A stretch of DNA of 64,000 nt from Phaeoceros laevis. Its lineage: Eukaryota > Anthocerotophyta > Anthocerotopsida > Notothyladales. The position numbers and the translations under genes were made by a program. The stretch lies in the NCBI GenBank assembly GCA_049999765.1, contig JBNGIQ010009451.1, positions 111,745 through 175,744 on the forward strand. The letters run 5' to 3'. A model generated the notes under the pieces. The model saw only the letters and a program-made list of their open reading frames with translations. It was not told the origin of the DNA and searched no databases. Shown here piece by piece: positions 10,394 through 20,847 of the stretch. How positions within the stretch are numbered: position 1 is the first letter of the stretch; the number at the start of each line of letters is the position of its first letter.

Positions 10394-13300
10394 TCAGCCA
10401 CGACTGCAGGTGCTCCCTTCCTTACTCATTTTGGGGACTAGCTGTTCCAGCCTTGAATAGATGCCTTCAGTCTCAGGATGGTTTTTGTCCCCCACAACAA
10501 ACGTGTGCACCACCCCATCCATGTCAATCCACCAGCTCTGGCCTGGCTTCTTCCATGCCCCCAATTCCTCTCTAATTGCATGCATTTCCTTTGCTGCATC
10601 CCACATCTTAGCGCTAGCATAAATGTTGGACATCAACACATAAGATGCAGCATCTTTTTTGTCCATGCTTACCGCACCCTCAAAAGCCTGCTGCCCAATC
10701 TCAACGTTCTTCCATTTCAGACAAGCGCCTAATAGAGTATGCCACACTGCATCATTAGGTGGGAAGGGCATGGTCTTGGTCATCTTTAGCGCATCCTCCA
10801 GATGACCTGCTCGCCCAAGAAGATCCATCATGCACGTGAAGTGCTCTACAGTTGCGCTGATGCCATATTCTGTCCTCATTGCCTGAAAGTACTCTCGGCC
10901 CTTATCCACTAGCCCCACATGACTGCACACTGTCAGCACACTAAGAAAGGTGACGCCATCAGGCTGTATGCCTTCCATTCTCATCCTGTCAAGCAAGTCA
11001 AACACAACATCGCTATCTCCTTGGTGGGCATATCCACTAATTAGTGCACCCCAAGTCTCAACACTTCTTTCAGGCAGTGAGTCAAACACCTGCTGCGACT
11101 CAAACATGCTCCCGCACTTTGCATACATATCTACCAGTGCTGCTCCTAGAACAACATCAGTTTGCATTCCTCGTTCTTCAATCTCTGCATGCAGCTCCTT
11201 TCCCAGAGGTAGAGCTGCCACAGCTGCACATGCGTGCAGAAGGCACGCATATGTAACAGAATTGGCAGGAGTCAAGCCTTCACGTTGCATACCTTTGTAA
11301 AGACTAAGAGCTTCTTCACCCATCCCCTGCTGAACATACCCTGCAATCATTGTGGTCCATGTGACGACATCCCTTGTCTGAAGTATGTCAAACAAGGTCC
11401 GAGCATCTGTTAAGCTACCGCACTTGGCATACATGTTAACTAAGCTGCCGCCTAGAACAACATCTTCTTGCAGTCCTCGTTCTTGTATCTGTGCATGCAG
11501 CTGCTTTCCCTCATGAAGAGCTCCTACACCTACACTGGCACATGCACGTACCAAACATGCGTATGTAATTGAATCGGGAGAGAGCCCTTGCTGCTGCATA
11601 CTCCTGTAAAGAACAAGGGCTTCCTGTCCCATCTCCTGCTGGACATAACCTGCAATCATTGCAGTCCATGTGACAACATCCCTGGCTGGAAGCATATCAA
11701 AGACACCACGAGCATGCTCTAAGCTACCGCACTTTGCATACATGTTAACCAAGCTACCAGCTAGAACTGCATCATCTAGCAGTCCACGTTCTTCAATCTG
11801 TACATGCAGCTGCTTTCCCTCGTGCAGAGCTCCTGCACCGACACTGGCACATGCATGTAGGAGGCACGTAAAGGTGGCAAAATCTGGAGGAAATAGGCCT
11901 TCCTGTTGCATACTCCTGTAAAGAGTGAGGGCTTCCTGACCCATGCCCTGCTGGACATAACCTGCAATAATTGCAGTCCATGTGACAACATCTCTGCACG
12001 GAAGTATGTCAAACACAATGCGAGCATCCTCTAAACTACCACACTTAGCATACATGTTAACCAAGCTGCCGCCCAGAACCACATCCAATTGCAATCCTCG
12101 TTCTTTAATCTGTGCATGGAGCTGCGTTCCCTCATGAAGGGCTCCTGCACCTACCCTGGCACATGCCTGCAGCAGGCATACATATGTGACTGAATCCAGA
12201 AGAGAGAGGCCTTGCTGTCGCATACTCCTGTGAAGAGTAAGGGCCTCCTTACCCATGCCCTGTTGGACATAACCTGCAATCATTGCAGTCCATGTGACAA
12301 CATTCTTGGCTGGAAGCCTGTCAAACACTCTGCGAGCATCCTTTAAGCTACCACACTTTGCATACATGTTAACCAGGCTGCAACCAAGAACAATATCCTC
12401 TCGCAGTCGGATTTCTTGAATCTCTGCATGGAGCTGCTTTCCCTGAAGAAGGCCCCCTACACCTAAACTTGCACATGCCTGCAGCAGGCACGTGTATGTA
12501 ACAGAGTCAGGACGGTCCAGTCCTTCCTGTTGCATCCTCCCGTAAAGACTAAGGGCTTCCTGACCCATACCCTTCTGGGCATACCCAGCTAGAATGGCAT
12601 TCCATGCTACAACGTTCCTTGCTGGAAGTCTGTCAAACACTCTGCGAGCATCCTCTAAGCTCTCGCACTTCGCATACATGTTAACCAAGCTGCCGCCTAC
12701 AACCACATTCTCTTGCAGTCCTCGTTCTTTGATCTGTGCATGCAACTGCTTTCCCTTATGAAGAGCCCCTAAACCTACACTGGCACATGCCTGCAGCAAA
12801 CATACATACGTAACAGAATTGGGAGGAGTGAGGCCTTCCAGTTGCATGGTGCTGTAAAGAGAAAGGGCCTCCGGACCCATCCGCTGCTGGGCATAACCTG
12901 CAATCATTGTGGTCCACGTGACTACGTTCCTGGCTGGAACTCTGTCAAACACTCTGCGGGCATCCTGTAAGCTTCTGCACTTCACGTACATATCAACCAG
13001 GCCGTTTTGGACAAAAATATCTGGTTTCCCTGCACTGGCAAGAATATGTGCATGCACCTCCTTGCCGGCAACTAAATCTTCCGCGGTTGCACACGCTTTA
13101 AGAACTGCTACATAGATACGGTTGTTGGGCTGGACGGCGGTTGACTCACGCATTTGTTGGTACAATCGTATACCCTGAACAGCGTCTCCATGCTTAGCAC
13201 AGGCGAATATGATGGTAGCCCAGTTATAGGCGTCCGGTGAAGAGACTTTGGTGAAGACGCGCATTGCTTCCTCCAGCCTCCCATGCGACGCGTACAAACC

Positions 13301-13981
13301 GATTAGGTGGGTGGCTAAGAATGCGTCTCCTTCATACCCGCTTTTGACAGTGAGAGCATGGATGCGTCTGCCCACAGCCAGGTCCTTGTGTAAGACGCAC
13401 CACTTGAGGACGCGATAGAACAAATTGTTATCTACATAGCGTCCCCGCTGCACTAGTAGGTTCAGAGCATCCACAGCGTCAGAAATTCGTCCCTCCTCAC
13501 ATAGTCTGCTGCACATTCCCACCTCCAAATCGCTCTCATGTGCTACAAGGTTCCCTTGATCTTCGACTGAGGTGGATACAGTCTCTTGAGTCTTCTCCCT
13601 CTCGGCATCCCACCTGCCTAGCTGGAAGTCCACCCAAGCAGGCTTGTGCCGACTGTCGAGCGCCAAGGCGATTTTCGACTTCTTGTGCCTAAAATCAGGA
13701 TGCTGGGGAGTCGAAATGCTCCATCTGTTGTCCGACCACGCTGTCGGATCTGCAAAACACTGTTTCCACAAAACCCTCTGCAGCTTTTCTGGAGGCATTG
13801 TTTTTTGTCCACAGAATGCAGAGCCTTGGACACACCACACCTTCTCTGCTGGTTCGCTCAGGGCTTCAAACCCACCGGTCTCCGATACTAGTCCTTGCAT
13901 GTGCTGCCTCATGATTCGGATCGGTGGCAAGCAAATACCCAGGGCCGAGCAGCTCAGCTTGCAATCCAGTACAGTGGCCAT
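10394..13981 (-). CDS. PPR-1: PLS-class PPR protein with N-terminal PDF-like motif, ending at E+
   Basis: Single exon, 1,195 aa. The start is the ATG at 13981 (MATVLDCKL), matching the MAAGLEFKL start of PPR-6; the open frame above it begins at a GTG. Residues ~67-126 contain an OSB-like PDF block (FADPTAW.DNR, then HPDFRHK and AWVDFQL). From ~160 to ~1070 there are roughly 26 PPR motifs in P-L-S order with typical LVNMYAKCGSLEDARRVFD and YNWATIIFA blocks, then E and E+ motifs with the PG box KKPGQSWW. Proteins of this class bind organelle transcripts one base per repeat and direct RNA editing. The frame ends just after the E+ region because a net 7-nt deletion, relative to PPR-4, shifts the DYW part out of frame. 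No classical transit peptide is obvious. Family certain; target unknown. Confidence 0.92.
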   Translation of the reverse strand: MATVLDCKLSCSALGICLPPIRIMRQHMQGLVSETGGFEALSEPAEKVWCVQGSAFCGQKTMPPEKLQRVLWKQCFADPTAWSDNRWSISTPQHPDFRHKKSKIALALDSRHKPAWVDFQLGRWDAEREKTQETVSTSVEDQGNLVAHESDLEVGMCSRLCEEGRISDAVDALNLLVQRGRYVDNNLFYRVLKWCVLHKDLAVGRRIHALTVKSGYEGDAFLATHLIGLYASHGRLEEAMRVFTKVSSPDAYNWATIIFACAKHGDAVQGIRLYQQMRESTAVQPNNRIYVAVLKACATAEDLVAGKEVHAHILASAGKPDIFVQNGLVDMYVKCRSLQDARRVFDRVPARNVVTWTTMIAGYAQQRMGPEALSLYSTMQLEGLTPPNSVTYVCLLQACASVGLGALHKGKQLHAQIKERGLQENVVVGGSLVNMYAKCESLEDARRVFDRLPARNVVAWNAILAGYAQKGMGQEALSLYGRMQQEGLDRPDSVTYTCLLQACASLGVGGLLQGKQLHAEIQEIRLREDIVLGCSLVNMYAKCGSLKDARRVFDRLPAKNVVTWTAMIAGYVQQGMGKEALTLHRSMRQQGLSLLDSVTYVCLLQACARVGAGALHEGTQLHAQIKERGLQLDVVLGGSLVNMYAKCGSLEDARIVFDILPCRDVVTWTAIIAGYVQQGMGQEALTLYRSMQQEGLFPPDFATFTCLLHACASVGAGALHEGKQLHVQIEERGLLDDAVLAGSLVNMYAKCGSLEHARGVFDMLPARDVVTWTAMIAGYVQQEMGQEALVLYRSMQQQGLSPDSITYACLVRACASVGVGALHEGKQLHAQIQERGLQEDVVLGGSLVNMYAKCGSLTDARTLFDILQTRDVVTWTTMIAGYVQQGMGEEALSLYKGMQREGLTPANSVTYACLLHACAAVAALPLGKELHAEIEERGMQTDVVLGAALVDMYAKCGSMFESQQVFDSLPERSVETWGALISGYAHQGDSDVVFDLLDRMRMEGIQPDGVTFLSVLTVCSHVGLVDKGREYFQAMRTEYGISATVEHFTCMMDLLGRAGHLEDALKMTKTMPFPPNDAVWHTLLGACLKWKNVEIGQQAFEGAVSMDKKDAASYVLMSNIYASAKMWDAAKEMHAIREELGAWKKPGQSWWIDMDGVVHTFVVGDKNHPETEGIYSRLEQLVPKMSKEGSTCSRG

Positions 13982-14699
13982 GAGAGGAGCACGAGCTGGC
14001 TGATTCACTCTTCATCATCCTGCCTCCCTGCTCCCATGGATGGAGCAACCAGGCTCCTCACCCCTGCGGTCCTCTCATGATAGCCTGCTTTTGTAGACAT
14101 CACTGCTGCATCTCTTCTGGAGAGACATTCCTTCGACTTCAGAGGACAGCTGGCTATCTGGGCACCAAGCTTTCTTTGCTTGCTGGCCTATTAGAGCTTG
14201 AACCCGCCAATCTCAGTAGCTTGCTTACTAGCCGTGGTGTAGGAGTAAGAGGGAGTGTGTGTTTTGCTGATTAACATCCGCCTGATGTCTTTCGACCCGT
14301 TCCGGGGATGGCATTAAAAAGTTTAGCTTGAAGTGAGGACAAACGGCAGAGCAAACAGGAGGACCTAAAAGGAAGTTGAGAGAGAACTGATTCTGTCACG
14401 GCAACTGTGAGGAGTGAGGAAAGGTCCAAAAACATGCCAAGCTCGATACCGCGATAGCCTTTAGAGAGAGGGGAGGGGGAGACACATTAGTTCTACTTGC
14501 AGTGGAACTTCCACTGCAATTGCGAATTGTGCTTCTTCAAAATTCCCAATTGTTACACCCCCAGTAGAAAGATCTCCCTACACCAGAGAAGAAGATTGCA
14601 CCTGACAGTAGCCCGCCGCTTGCTTGCTGCACATACAACTGCGGCAGGTCGATGGCAGATTGGAGTGTCCAAGGCATATGCTGAACGATGCTGGTCCAG
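13982..14699. other. 5' flank of PPR-1 and 3' flank of the exonuclease gene
   Basis: No gene seen. The first ~100 bases upstream of PPR-1 resemble the 5' flanks of PPR-4 and PPR-6/7, so the duplicated unit includes upstream DNA. Confidence 0.4.
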
Positions 14700-16148
14700 T
14701 CAACGGACTCGATTCTTGAACCTGAAAGTAACAGCCTTTGGATCACCGCCAGACTTCCGTTTGGCAGTGATTTGACCTACTGCTCCATCGCACAGGATGC
14801 GCTGGAGAACACGAGCGATGTTGTGTGCATCATCCAGTCCCAGATGGTGACTCCCTGTCAAAGGCATCTTCAGGCCCCTAAGCATAGCCAACATGCCTCC
14901 GGCCTGCACAGCAACAGCAACTTCACTTGCCCTGCCATTTGCAATTGTTGCAATTGCAAGCCAAGCCACCACAATATTCTCTCACCCGTTGCTTGTAATG
15001 GTTCAGATAAATGTCCTTGAGATTGATCCACTCGTTGAAGTAAGGGGGTAAAGGCATCTTCGAGGAGATACACTGCTCGGGAATTTTGGTCTTGATATCC
15101 CAGTTCCCACTATTCCCCCCCCAATGCCAAAAACCTTGTGAGTCAGCACCAGATTGTGGCTACCCAAGAAGGAGCAGCCAGCCAGAGTGAGATCCCCCCC
15201 CACTCACCAGGTGACAAATGCAGCACCCACCATCTTTCCTGGTTTAGCAGCATCCCAGAGACAATGGCTTTCCAACCACCTTTCGAAGTCCTCAATCACC
15301 TGGGTAAAGGGTACAGCTGTGTCATGCCAGACCCTGCGAAGCAAGTGCAATATAATATTCTCAAAAGCAAGCACTCGTCGTCCACGTCGGGAAGAATGTC
15401 TTCTGTAACACGCATGGTTACGTGGGTACCTGTCAAGACCCCACCGTCCATACTTCCCGTTGATGTACTCTTCGATCCTCTCTTCGGACATTTTGACGGG
15501 CCTTACGAACCTGCACGTAGAGGTGATCAAAGATTTGCTGGAAGGTGAGGTTTTGATGCTTCCCGGCTGTTACCTGTGAAAGCGATCCACCGGAGCCAAC
15601 GTCCGGGCATTTAGCAGCACGACGGGAAACTCCAGAATTTCCACCTTGCCTTCCAGGTCCATCACCAGGAAGTTGTCGAAAGGTTGCGCTCGAAGCTTCT
15701 CCAAATCCTCAGACCTAACCGAGAGATCTGGGTACAAGTGCGTGAATTTGGAGTTGTGTGTCGCATCATCCGCCTGTGAAAGCCAGCCGCAGCAGCATTA
15801 CAAAAAAAAGGTGATCAAACCGGCCACACGATCACATGCCATACCCCATCTCCTCTTCTTTGTCCACCAATTGCAAAGTCTTACAAGGGTGCAGAGGCCC
15901 TGCGTGAAGTACAGGCACAGGTGTTTGTGCCTCCCCGGGGCCTCCTCTTCTGTCGCCCCCGGCGCATTTACGTGGAGAGGCTGGGTGGCAGGTGCCTGTT
16001 CTACCTGAGCCTCCGTGAAGGAGCTTGAGCACCTGAGCTGCACTGCCAGCCTCTGCCCCTTTTGTTGAAGATCAGGCAGGCGAGAAGGAGTCGTCAGCCC
16101 CAGAGGGAACACCAGCCCGCAGCGACGGAAACCCCGTGCGGTCATCAT
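14700..16148 (-). CDS. ERL1: ERI1-like 3'-5' exoribonuclease (plant ERL1 type), six exons
   Basis: Rebuilt from homology and splice sites; no single frame shows it. Proposed exons, transcript order: 16148-15885, 15773-15574, 15510-15430, 15333-15208, 15109-14986, 14903-14700, totalling 999 nt (332 aa); phases agree at all five junctions and each intron is GT-AG. Residues after ~75 read RHKHLCLYFTQGLCT, the short N-terminal block of plant ERI1-like proteins. A DEDDh exonuclease fold follows: FLVMDLEG (first D-x-E, ~124-131), a VWHDTAVPFTQVIEDFERW helix, GNWDIKTK (second Asp) and LTGSHHLGLDDA (His/Asp). Arabidopsis ERL1 acts in chloroplast rRNA maturation; the same role here is inference. The first ~70 residues are Arg/Ser/Gln-rich and could be an organelle transit peptide. 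The gene lies between two PPR genes but shares no sequence with them. Confidence 0.85.
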
Positions 16149-17343
16149 AGCTCGTTACGCAGACCTTGGCTGCTGGCAACACGTTCTCACTTGGGACAAA
16201 TAGCCATGCGGCCGCCGCCTACATTGTTGGCAACACGGTGTTCAGCGTCGGCCGAAATCCAGCTGCAACGGGCTGGCAGCCAGAAGGTGAAGCCGCGTCC
16301 TCACCATTCACTGCCCAGCAGTGGACACGAAGAAGGCTCTGCTCATGTGGCCAGGTTCGGGATGTGCTGTCCGACCCAGTTGGGCCCTGCATACAACATG
16401 CGCCTGCACACAAGTACCCATCGCTGTGGTGTGTTTTGAAATTCTGAGGTGCTGATTTCCGATGTTGCAAGGTAACGCAACCCTAGTCATTCGAAGATTG
16501 AGTTCCCCATGAAGTTCGAGTACTTAGGCCTCGGTGTATGATCGTTCGAAGATTTGAGTTCTCTATGAAGTTCGAGTGCCTGTCTCTTGTGGGGTCGTCA
16601 GTTGGATTGCCCGGGAAAACTGGACAAACACTTAAAGTTTGGCAGTCTTCGCCTCAACTGGAATGAGCAATTCTGGTGATCCTTCAGTTCAATTCTGAGC
16701 ACTCAATTTTAAGCTCACTTCCTGATCTGACGGACTGGAGTTACTGATCCAGGTTCAGCTTGCACTTTCCTCAGCAGTCCCAGATGTTGAACAATCAAAA
16801 TGTGAGCTTGAGTCTGGGACCGGAGCTAAGTTTATCTTTGGCTATGCCCTGCATGGAGTTTCATCGGTTGCTTTGCTTCAGTTCCAGCCCTATTCCAAAA
16901 CGATGGCGAAGTTTACCCCTACCTCGAACCTGGCCTTATATTTAGCCTGTATCCATAGATATTAGACTAGCACACTAATTTAAATCTCTAGCTAACACTA
17001 CATTTGTCTACAAAAGGATTGCCTTTCGTTCTTGTACCATCTTAGGATCATGGATTTTAGGGACGTTTTGATCTCATCACATTTTTTTTCTGGCGAATTT
17101 GGCACCTTTTATATTAGAAGCGCTCTCCCAATCCCGCGACGGATATTGGGCCGGCGGGGGTTCGAAACCGAACCCCCCACCAACGGCTCCTATTGCCCAA
17201 CCCTCTCGCGTTTGGACCGTTCCAGAATTGGTCCAGTTACTCGAACAAGAAACGAGAATTTTAGAAGGAAACGCCATCAATAGTGTGTGACCAACAGCAA
17301 GCAGGTGGTGGAACACTTTCACTTTGGCAATTTTTCTTCTCGC
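16149..17343. other. Intergenic, 5' flank of ERL1 and 3' flank of PPR-2
   Basis: No gene recognised. A degenerate tandem pair with a 55-bp period begins at 16487 and 16542 (TCnTTCGAAGATT...ATGAAGTTCGAGT). Confidence 0.45.
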
Positions 17344-20300
17344 TCAACGTCGACCCTTACAGCTACAGGACCCTGCCTCGAATCGATGCACACGGTGTGC
17401 GTCCCGCACAACGATATCCCTCTTTTCAACCCTTGACATAATCTCTGTGGAAGAGTGGCAGTCCCTGCACATCCGCAGGTTTTTGGTTACCAGCAGAGGT
17501 GTGCCATTTGGAGTGTTCAAGAGACCAAACGCCAAAGCTAGCTTCTCAGCGTGCCCGCACAGTTGATCCTCCTTCTCCTTCTCAGACACTGGTTTCAACA
17601 CCAGCTTGGTGTCTGGTACATGGTTCCCTTCCTCTTTCAAAAGCTCAATTGTGCTCCTGACCTTGCATGAAAGGTCACCCCTTTCTTCCCCCACAACAAA
17701 CGTATGCACCTTCTTGTTCACCTCAATGCCTGCCACTGCAGGTTTCTTGTTAGCTCCTGCCAACTTTCTCAACCTTTCAATTCTATCTACGTCCGCCCAT
17801 CTATCTGCATCTGCGTACATATTAGCCATGAGCACATATGCACCGGCATACTGACGATCCAGCTCAACAAGACTTTTGAAACACCGCGTTCCCCGCTCTA
17901 TATCCCCATGAGTCTTGCAGGCATTCAGCAAGGACATTAAACCAACAGCATCATTTTCACGCCCAGCTGATTTCAGAACCTTCTCCGCCTCACCTAAATG
18001 GCCTGCCTGACCAAGAAGATCAACCATGCAAGTATAATGCTCAGTTGTCGGGTTGAGGCCATGCTGTTTCACCATGGTATCAAAATACTGTTGACCTTTA
18101 CTGACCAGCCCCGCAGTACTGCATGCTACAAGAAGGCAAGCAAATGTGGCGTCATCAGGCTGAATACCAGCCAGCACCATCTCTTCAAAACAGGCTGTCG
18201 CCTTGTGGCCCTCATTGTTTCTACCGTAACCGTTTATCATGGCATTCCATGTTACCACATTCCTTGTGGACAGACTGTCAAACACTTTGCGTGCATATTC
18301 TAACTGGCCACATTTTGCGTACATATTTACGAGACAAGTACCCAGTACTATGTCACCTTCAAGCAGTTCTCTTTTTACAATCCCTGAATGCAGCTGCCTG
18401 CCCTGCTGTAGAGCACCAGCACTTGCACAAGCTTTCAGGAGGCAAACATACGTAGCACTATTTGCTAAAATCAGGCCTTCCTGCTCCATACTTGCATACA
18501 ATGTAAGCGCCTGGGGACCAAGCCCGTGCTCAGCATACCCATTTATCATAATGTTCCATGTTACCGCGTCCCTTGCGGACAGACTGTCAAACACTTCGCG
18601 AGCATCTTCTAACTGGCCACATTTTGCATACATGTCTACAAGGCAATTGCCTAGTACTATGTCACCTTCAAGCAGTCCTCTTTTTCCAATCCCTGCATGC
18701 AACTGCCTGCCCTGCTGTAGAGCACCGGCACTTGCACAAGCTTTCAGGAGGCAAACATATGTAACACGGTCTGCTAAAATCAGGCCTTCCTGCTCCATAC
18801 CTGCATACAACGCGACCGCCAGGGGACTGAGCCCGTGCTCAGCATACCCATTTATCATGGCATTCCAGGTGGTCACATTCCTTGTGGCCAGACTGTCAAA
18901 CACTTTGCGTGCATCTTCCAACTGGCCACATTTTGCATACAGATCTACGAGACAAGTGCCCAGTACAACGTCACATTCTAGCAGTCCCCTTTCCACGATC
19001 CCTGAGTGCAGCTGCCTGCCCTGCTGTAGAGCACCAGCACGTGTACAAGCCTTCGGGAGGCAAGCAAACATAACACTATCTGCTAAAATCAGGCCTTCCT
19101 GCTCCATCCTTACATATACTGCAAGCGCCTGGGGAGAGAGCCCGTGCTCAGCATATCCATTAATCATGGCAGTCCATGTTACCACATCCCTTGTGGCCAG
19201 ACTGTCGAACACTTTGCGTGCATATTCCAACTGGCCACATTTTGCATACATATTTACAAGACAAGTGCCCAGTACTGTGTTACCTTCAAGCAGTCCTCTT
19301 TTTAAGATCCCTGAGTGCAGCTGCCTACCCTGCTGTAGGGCACCAGCACTTGCACAAGCTTTCAGGAGGCAAATATAGATATCAGTGTCTGCTAAATTCA
19401 GCCCATCCTGCTCCATCCTTGCATACAACACGAGCGCCTGGGGACCGAGCCCATGCTCAGCATACCCATTTATCATGGCATTCCATGTTGCTGCATCCCT
19501 GGTGGACAGACTGTCAAACAGCTTGCGTGCATCTTCCAACTGGCCACATTTTGCATACATATTTACGAGGCAAGTACCCAGTACTACGTCACCTTCAAGT
19601 AGCCCTCTTTTGACGATCCCTGAGTGCAGCTGCCGGCCCTGCTGTAGAGCACCAGCACTTGTACAAGCCTTCAGGAGGCAAGCAAACGTAAACCTGTCTG
19701 CTAAAATCAGGCCTTCCTGCTCCATACTTGCATACAATGCGAACGCCTGGGGAGTGAGCCCGTGCTCAGCATACCCATTAATCATCGCATTCCATGTTAC
19801 TGCATCCCTTGTGGATAGACTGTCAAAGACTTTGCGTGCAACTTCCAATTCCCCACATTTTGCATACATGTCCACCAGGCAGTTGCAAACAAAACAGTTG
19901 GGCTGAATGCCACTCTCCAACACATCAGCGTGCACCTGCCTGCCAGATTGCACATCTTCCGCTCTTGCACAAGCTTGCAGGGCAGCGACAAAAATGTGAC
20001 TATCTGCCTCCAAACCTGAGCTGCGCATCTCGTTGTACAGTTGAATGGCCTCACTAGGTTTCCCCTGTTGAGCATGTGCAGATATAATGGAGGACCACAT
20101 GAAGACATCAGGATTGGCCACCCTTGTGAACACCTCCATTGCCTCCTGTAACCGGCCTTGACATGCATACATGCGCAAGAGATGATTTCCCAAAAAAGCA
20201 TTGGAATCGTGCCCAAGCTTGACAGTTAGATCATTAAGTCGACGCCCCAACACCAGATTTTTTTCAGCCCCACATCTCCGTATGACTCTGTACAGCAGAG

Positions 20301-20847
20301 AGGTGGACACACGAGTTTGTGTCTCCGCCAAGACGGTCAAAGCGTCAACTGCTCGACTTAGCTGCCCATTCTCACAAAGTTGTTTGATTGCAGTCTGACC
20401 CGTTCCATACCCTTGGCACTCTGGCACCGTCGGAGCGGCAGTAATATGATGCAACAAGGGGTTGGATGAAGGCTGAGCAGACCGTCCAACCCGCTTGTCC
20501 AAGACAGCCAGCTGCGCATCCACCCAGTCAGGCTTGTAGAAGTTGTTCAGCCATAGGGGCTCCTTGGACTCCTTGTGCCTGAAGTTGGGAGAGCGGGCGC
20601 CCTTCTTGTTCGTCCTGCAGTCCCACCACAATGTGGGATCCAAGAAATACTGCCTCGACAACAACTCTTGCCGCTCCCCTGCACTGCTACTGTCCGGTAT
20701 GCGTAGCTTGGCTGCTAAGCAACTGCAGGGCACGTATGTGCGGTTTGGGTAAATCCATTGCCTCGGAAGCACATTCAAACTTCCCTCCAGCTCCAGGGTG
20801 TGAGCCTGGCCCCCAGCCGGTAGCGTCCAAAACCGTTGATGTTGCAT
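17344..20847 (-). CDS. PPR-2: PLS-class PPR protein with KP-like DYW domain (candidate U-to-C editing factor)
   Basis: Single exon, 1,167 aa from the ATG at 20847. Residues ~60-118 hold a PDF-like block (FLDPTLWWDCR, SPNFRHK, KPDWVDAQL). The PPR array contains about seven nearly identical ~101-residue P-L-S modules (typical text: GYAEHGLxPQAL, GALQQGRQLHSGI). The C-terminus differs from PPR-4: the PG box reads NKKPAVAGIEVN instead of KKPGQSWW, the deaminase signature is HAEKL instead of HSEKL, the zinc ligands CRDCH are present, and the protein ends CSCKGRR rather than DYW. A KPAxxxIEVN box with a GRP-like end is what I recall for the KP variant of the DYW domain, found in hornworts, ferns and some lycophytes and shown to support U-to-C conversion. 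That class assignment is from memory of the family, not a profile search. Confidence 0.9.
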   Translation of the reverse strand: MQHQRFWTLPAGGQAHTLELEGSLNVLPRQWIYPNRTYVPCSCLAAKLRIPDSSSAGERQELLSRQYFLDPTLWWDCRTNKKGARSPNFRHKESKEPLWLNNFYKPDWVDAQLAVLDKRVGRSAQPSSNPLLHHITAAPTVPECQGYGTGQTAIKQLCENGQLSRAVDALTVLAETQTRVSTSLLYRVIRRCGAEKNLVLGRRLNDLTVKLGHDSNAFLGNHLLRMYACQGRLQEAMEVFTRVANPDVFMWSSIISAHAQQGKPSEAIQLYNEMRSSGLEADSHIFVAALQACARAEDVQSGRQVHADVLESGIQPNCFVCNCLVDMYAKCGELEVARKVFDSLSTRDAVTWNAMINGYAEHGLTPQAFALYASMEQEGLILADRFTFACLLKACTSAGALQQGRQLHSGIVKRGLLEGDVVLGTCLVNMYAKCGQLEDARKLFDSLSTRDAATWNAMINGYAEHGLGPQALVLYARMEQDGLNLADTDIYICLLKACASAGALQQGRQLHSGILKRGLLEGNTVLGTCLVNMYAKCGQLEYARKVFDSLATRDVVTWTAMINGYAEHGLSPQALAVYVRMEQEGLILADSVMFACLPKACTRAGALQQGRQLHSGIVERGLLECDVVLGTCLVDLYAKCGQLEDARKVFDSLATRNVTTWNAMINGYAEHGLSPLAVALYAGMEQEGLILADRVTYVCLLKACASAGALQQGRQLHAGIGKRGLLEGDIVLGNCLVDMYAKCGQLEDAREVFDSLSARDAVTWNIMINGYAEHGLGPQALTLYASMEQEGLILANSATYVCLLKACASAGALQQGRQLHSGIVKRELLEGDIVLGTCLVNMYAKCGQLEYARKVFDSLSTRNVVTWNAMINGYGRNNEGHKATACFEEMVLAGIQPDDATFACLLVACSTAGLVSKGQQYFDTMVKQHGLNPTTEHYTCMVDLLGQAGHLGEAEKVLKSAGRENDAVGLMSLLNACKTHGDIERGTRCFKSLVELDRQYAGAYVLMANMYADADRWADVDRIERLRKLAGANKKPAVAGIEVNKKVHTFVVGEERGDLSCKVRSTIELLKEEGNHVPDTKLVLKPVSEKEKEDQLCGHAEKLALAFGLLNTPNGTPLLVTKNLRMCRDCHSSTEIMSRVEKRDIVVRDAHRVHRFEAGSCSCKGRR

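Noticed and set aside
18239-19378. 379-codon plus-strand frame and similar long frames opposite PPR-2 and PPR-5 (for example 32262-33299)
   Set aside because: They lie antisense to repeated PPR modules and are open only because the modules repeat; no domain, and composition mirrors the sense codons.
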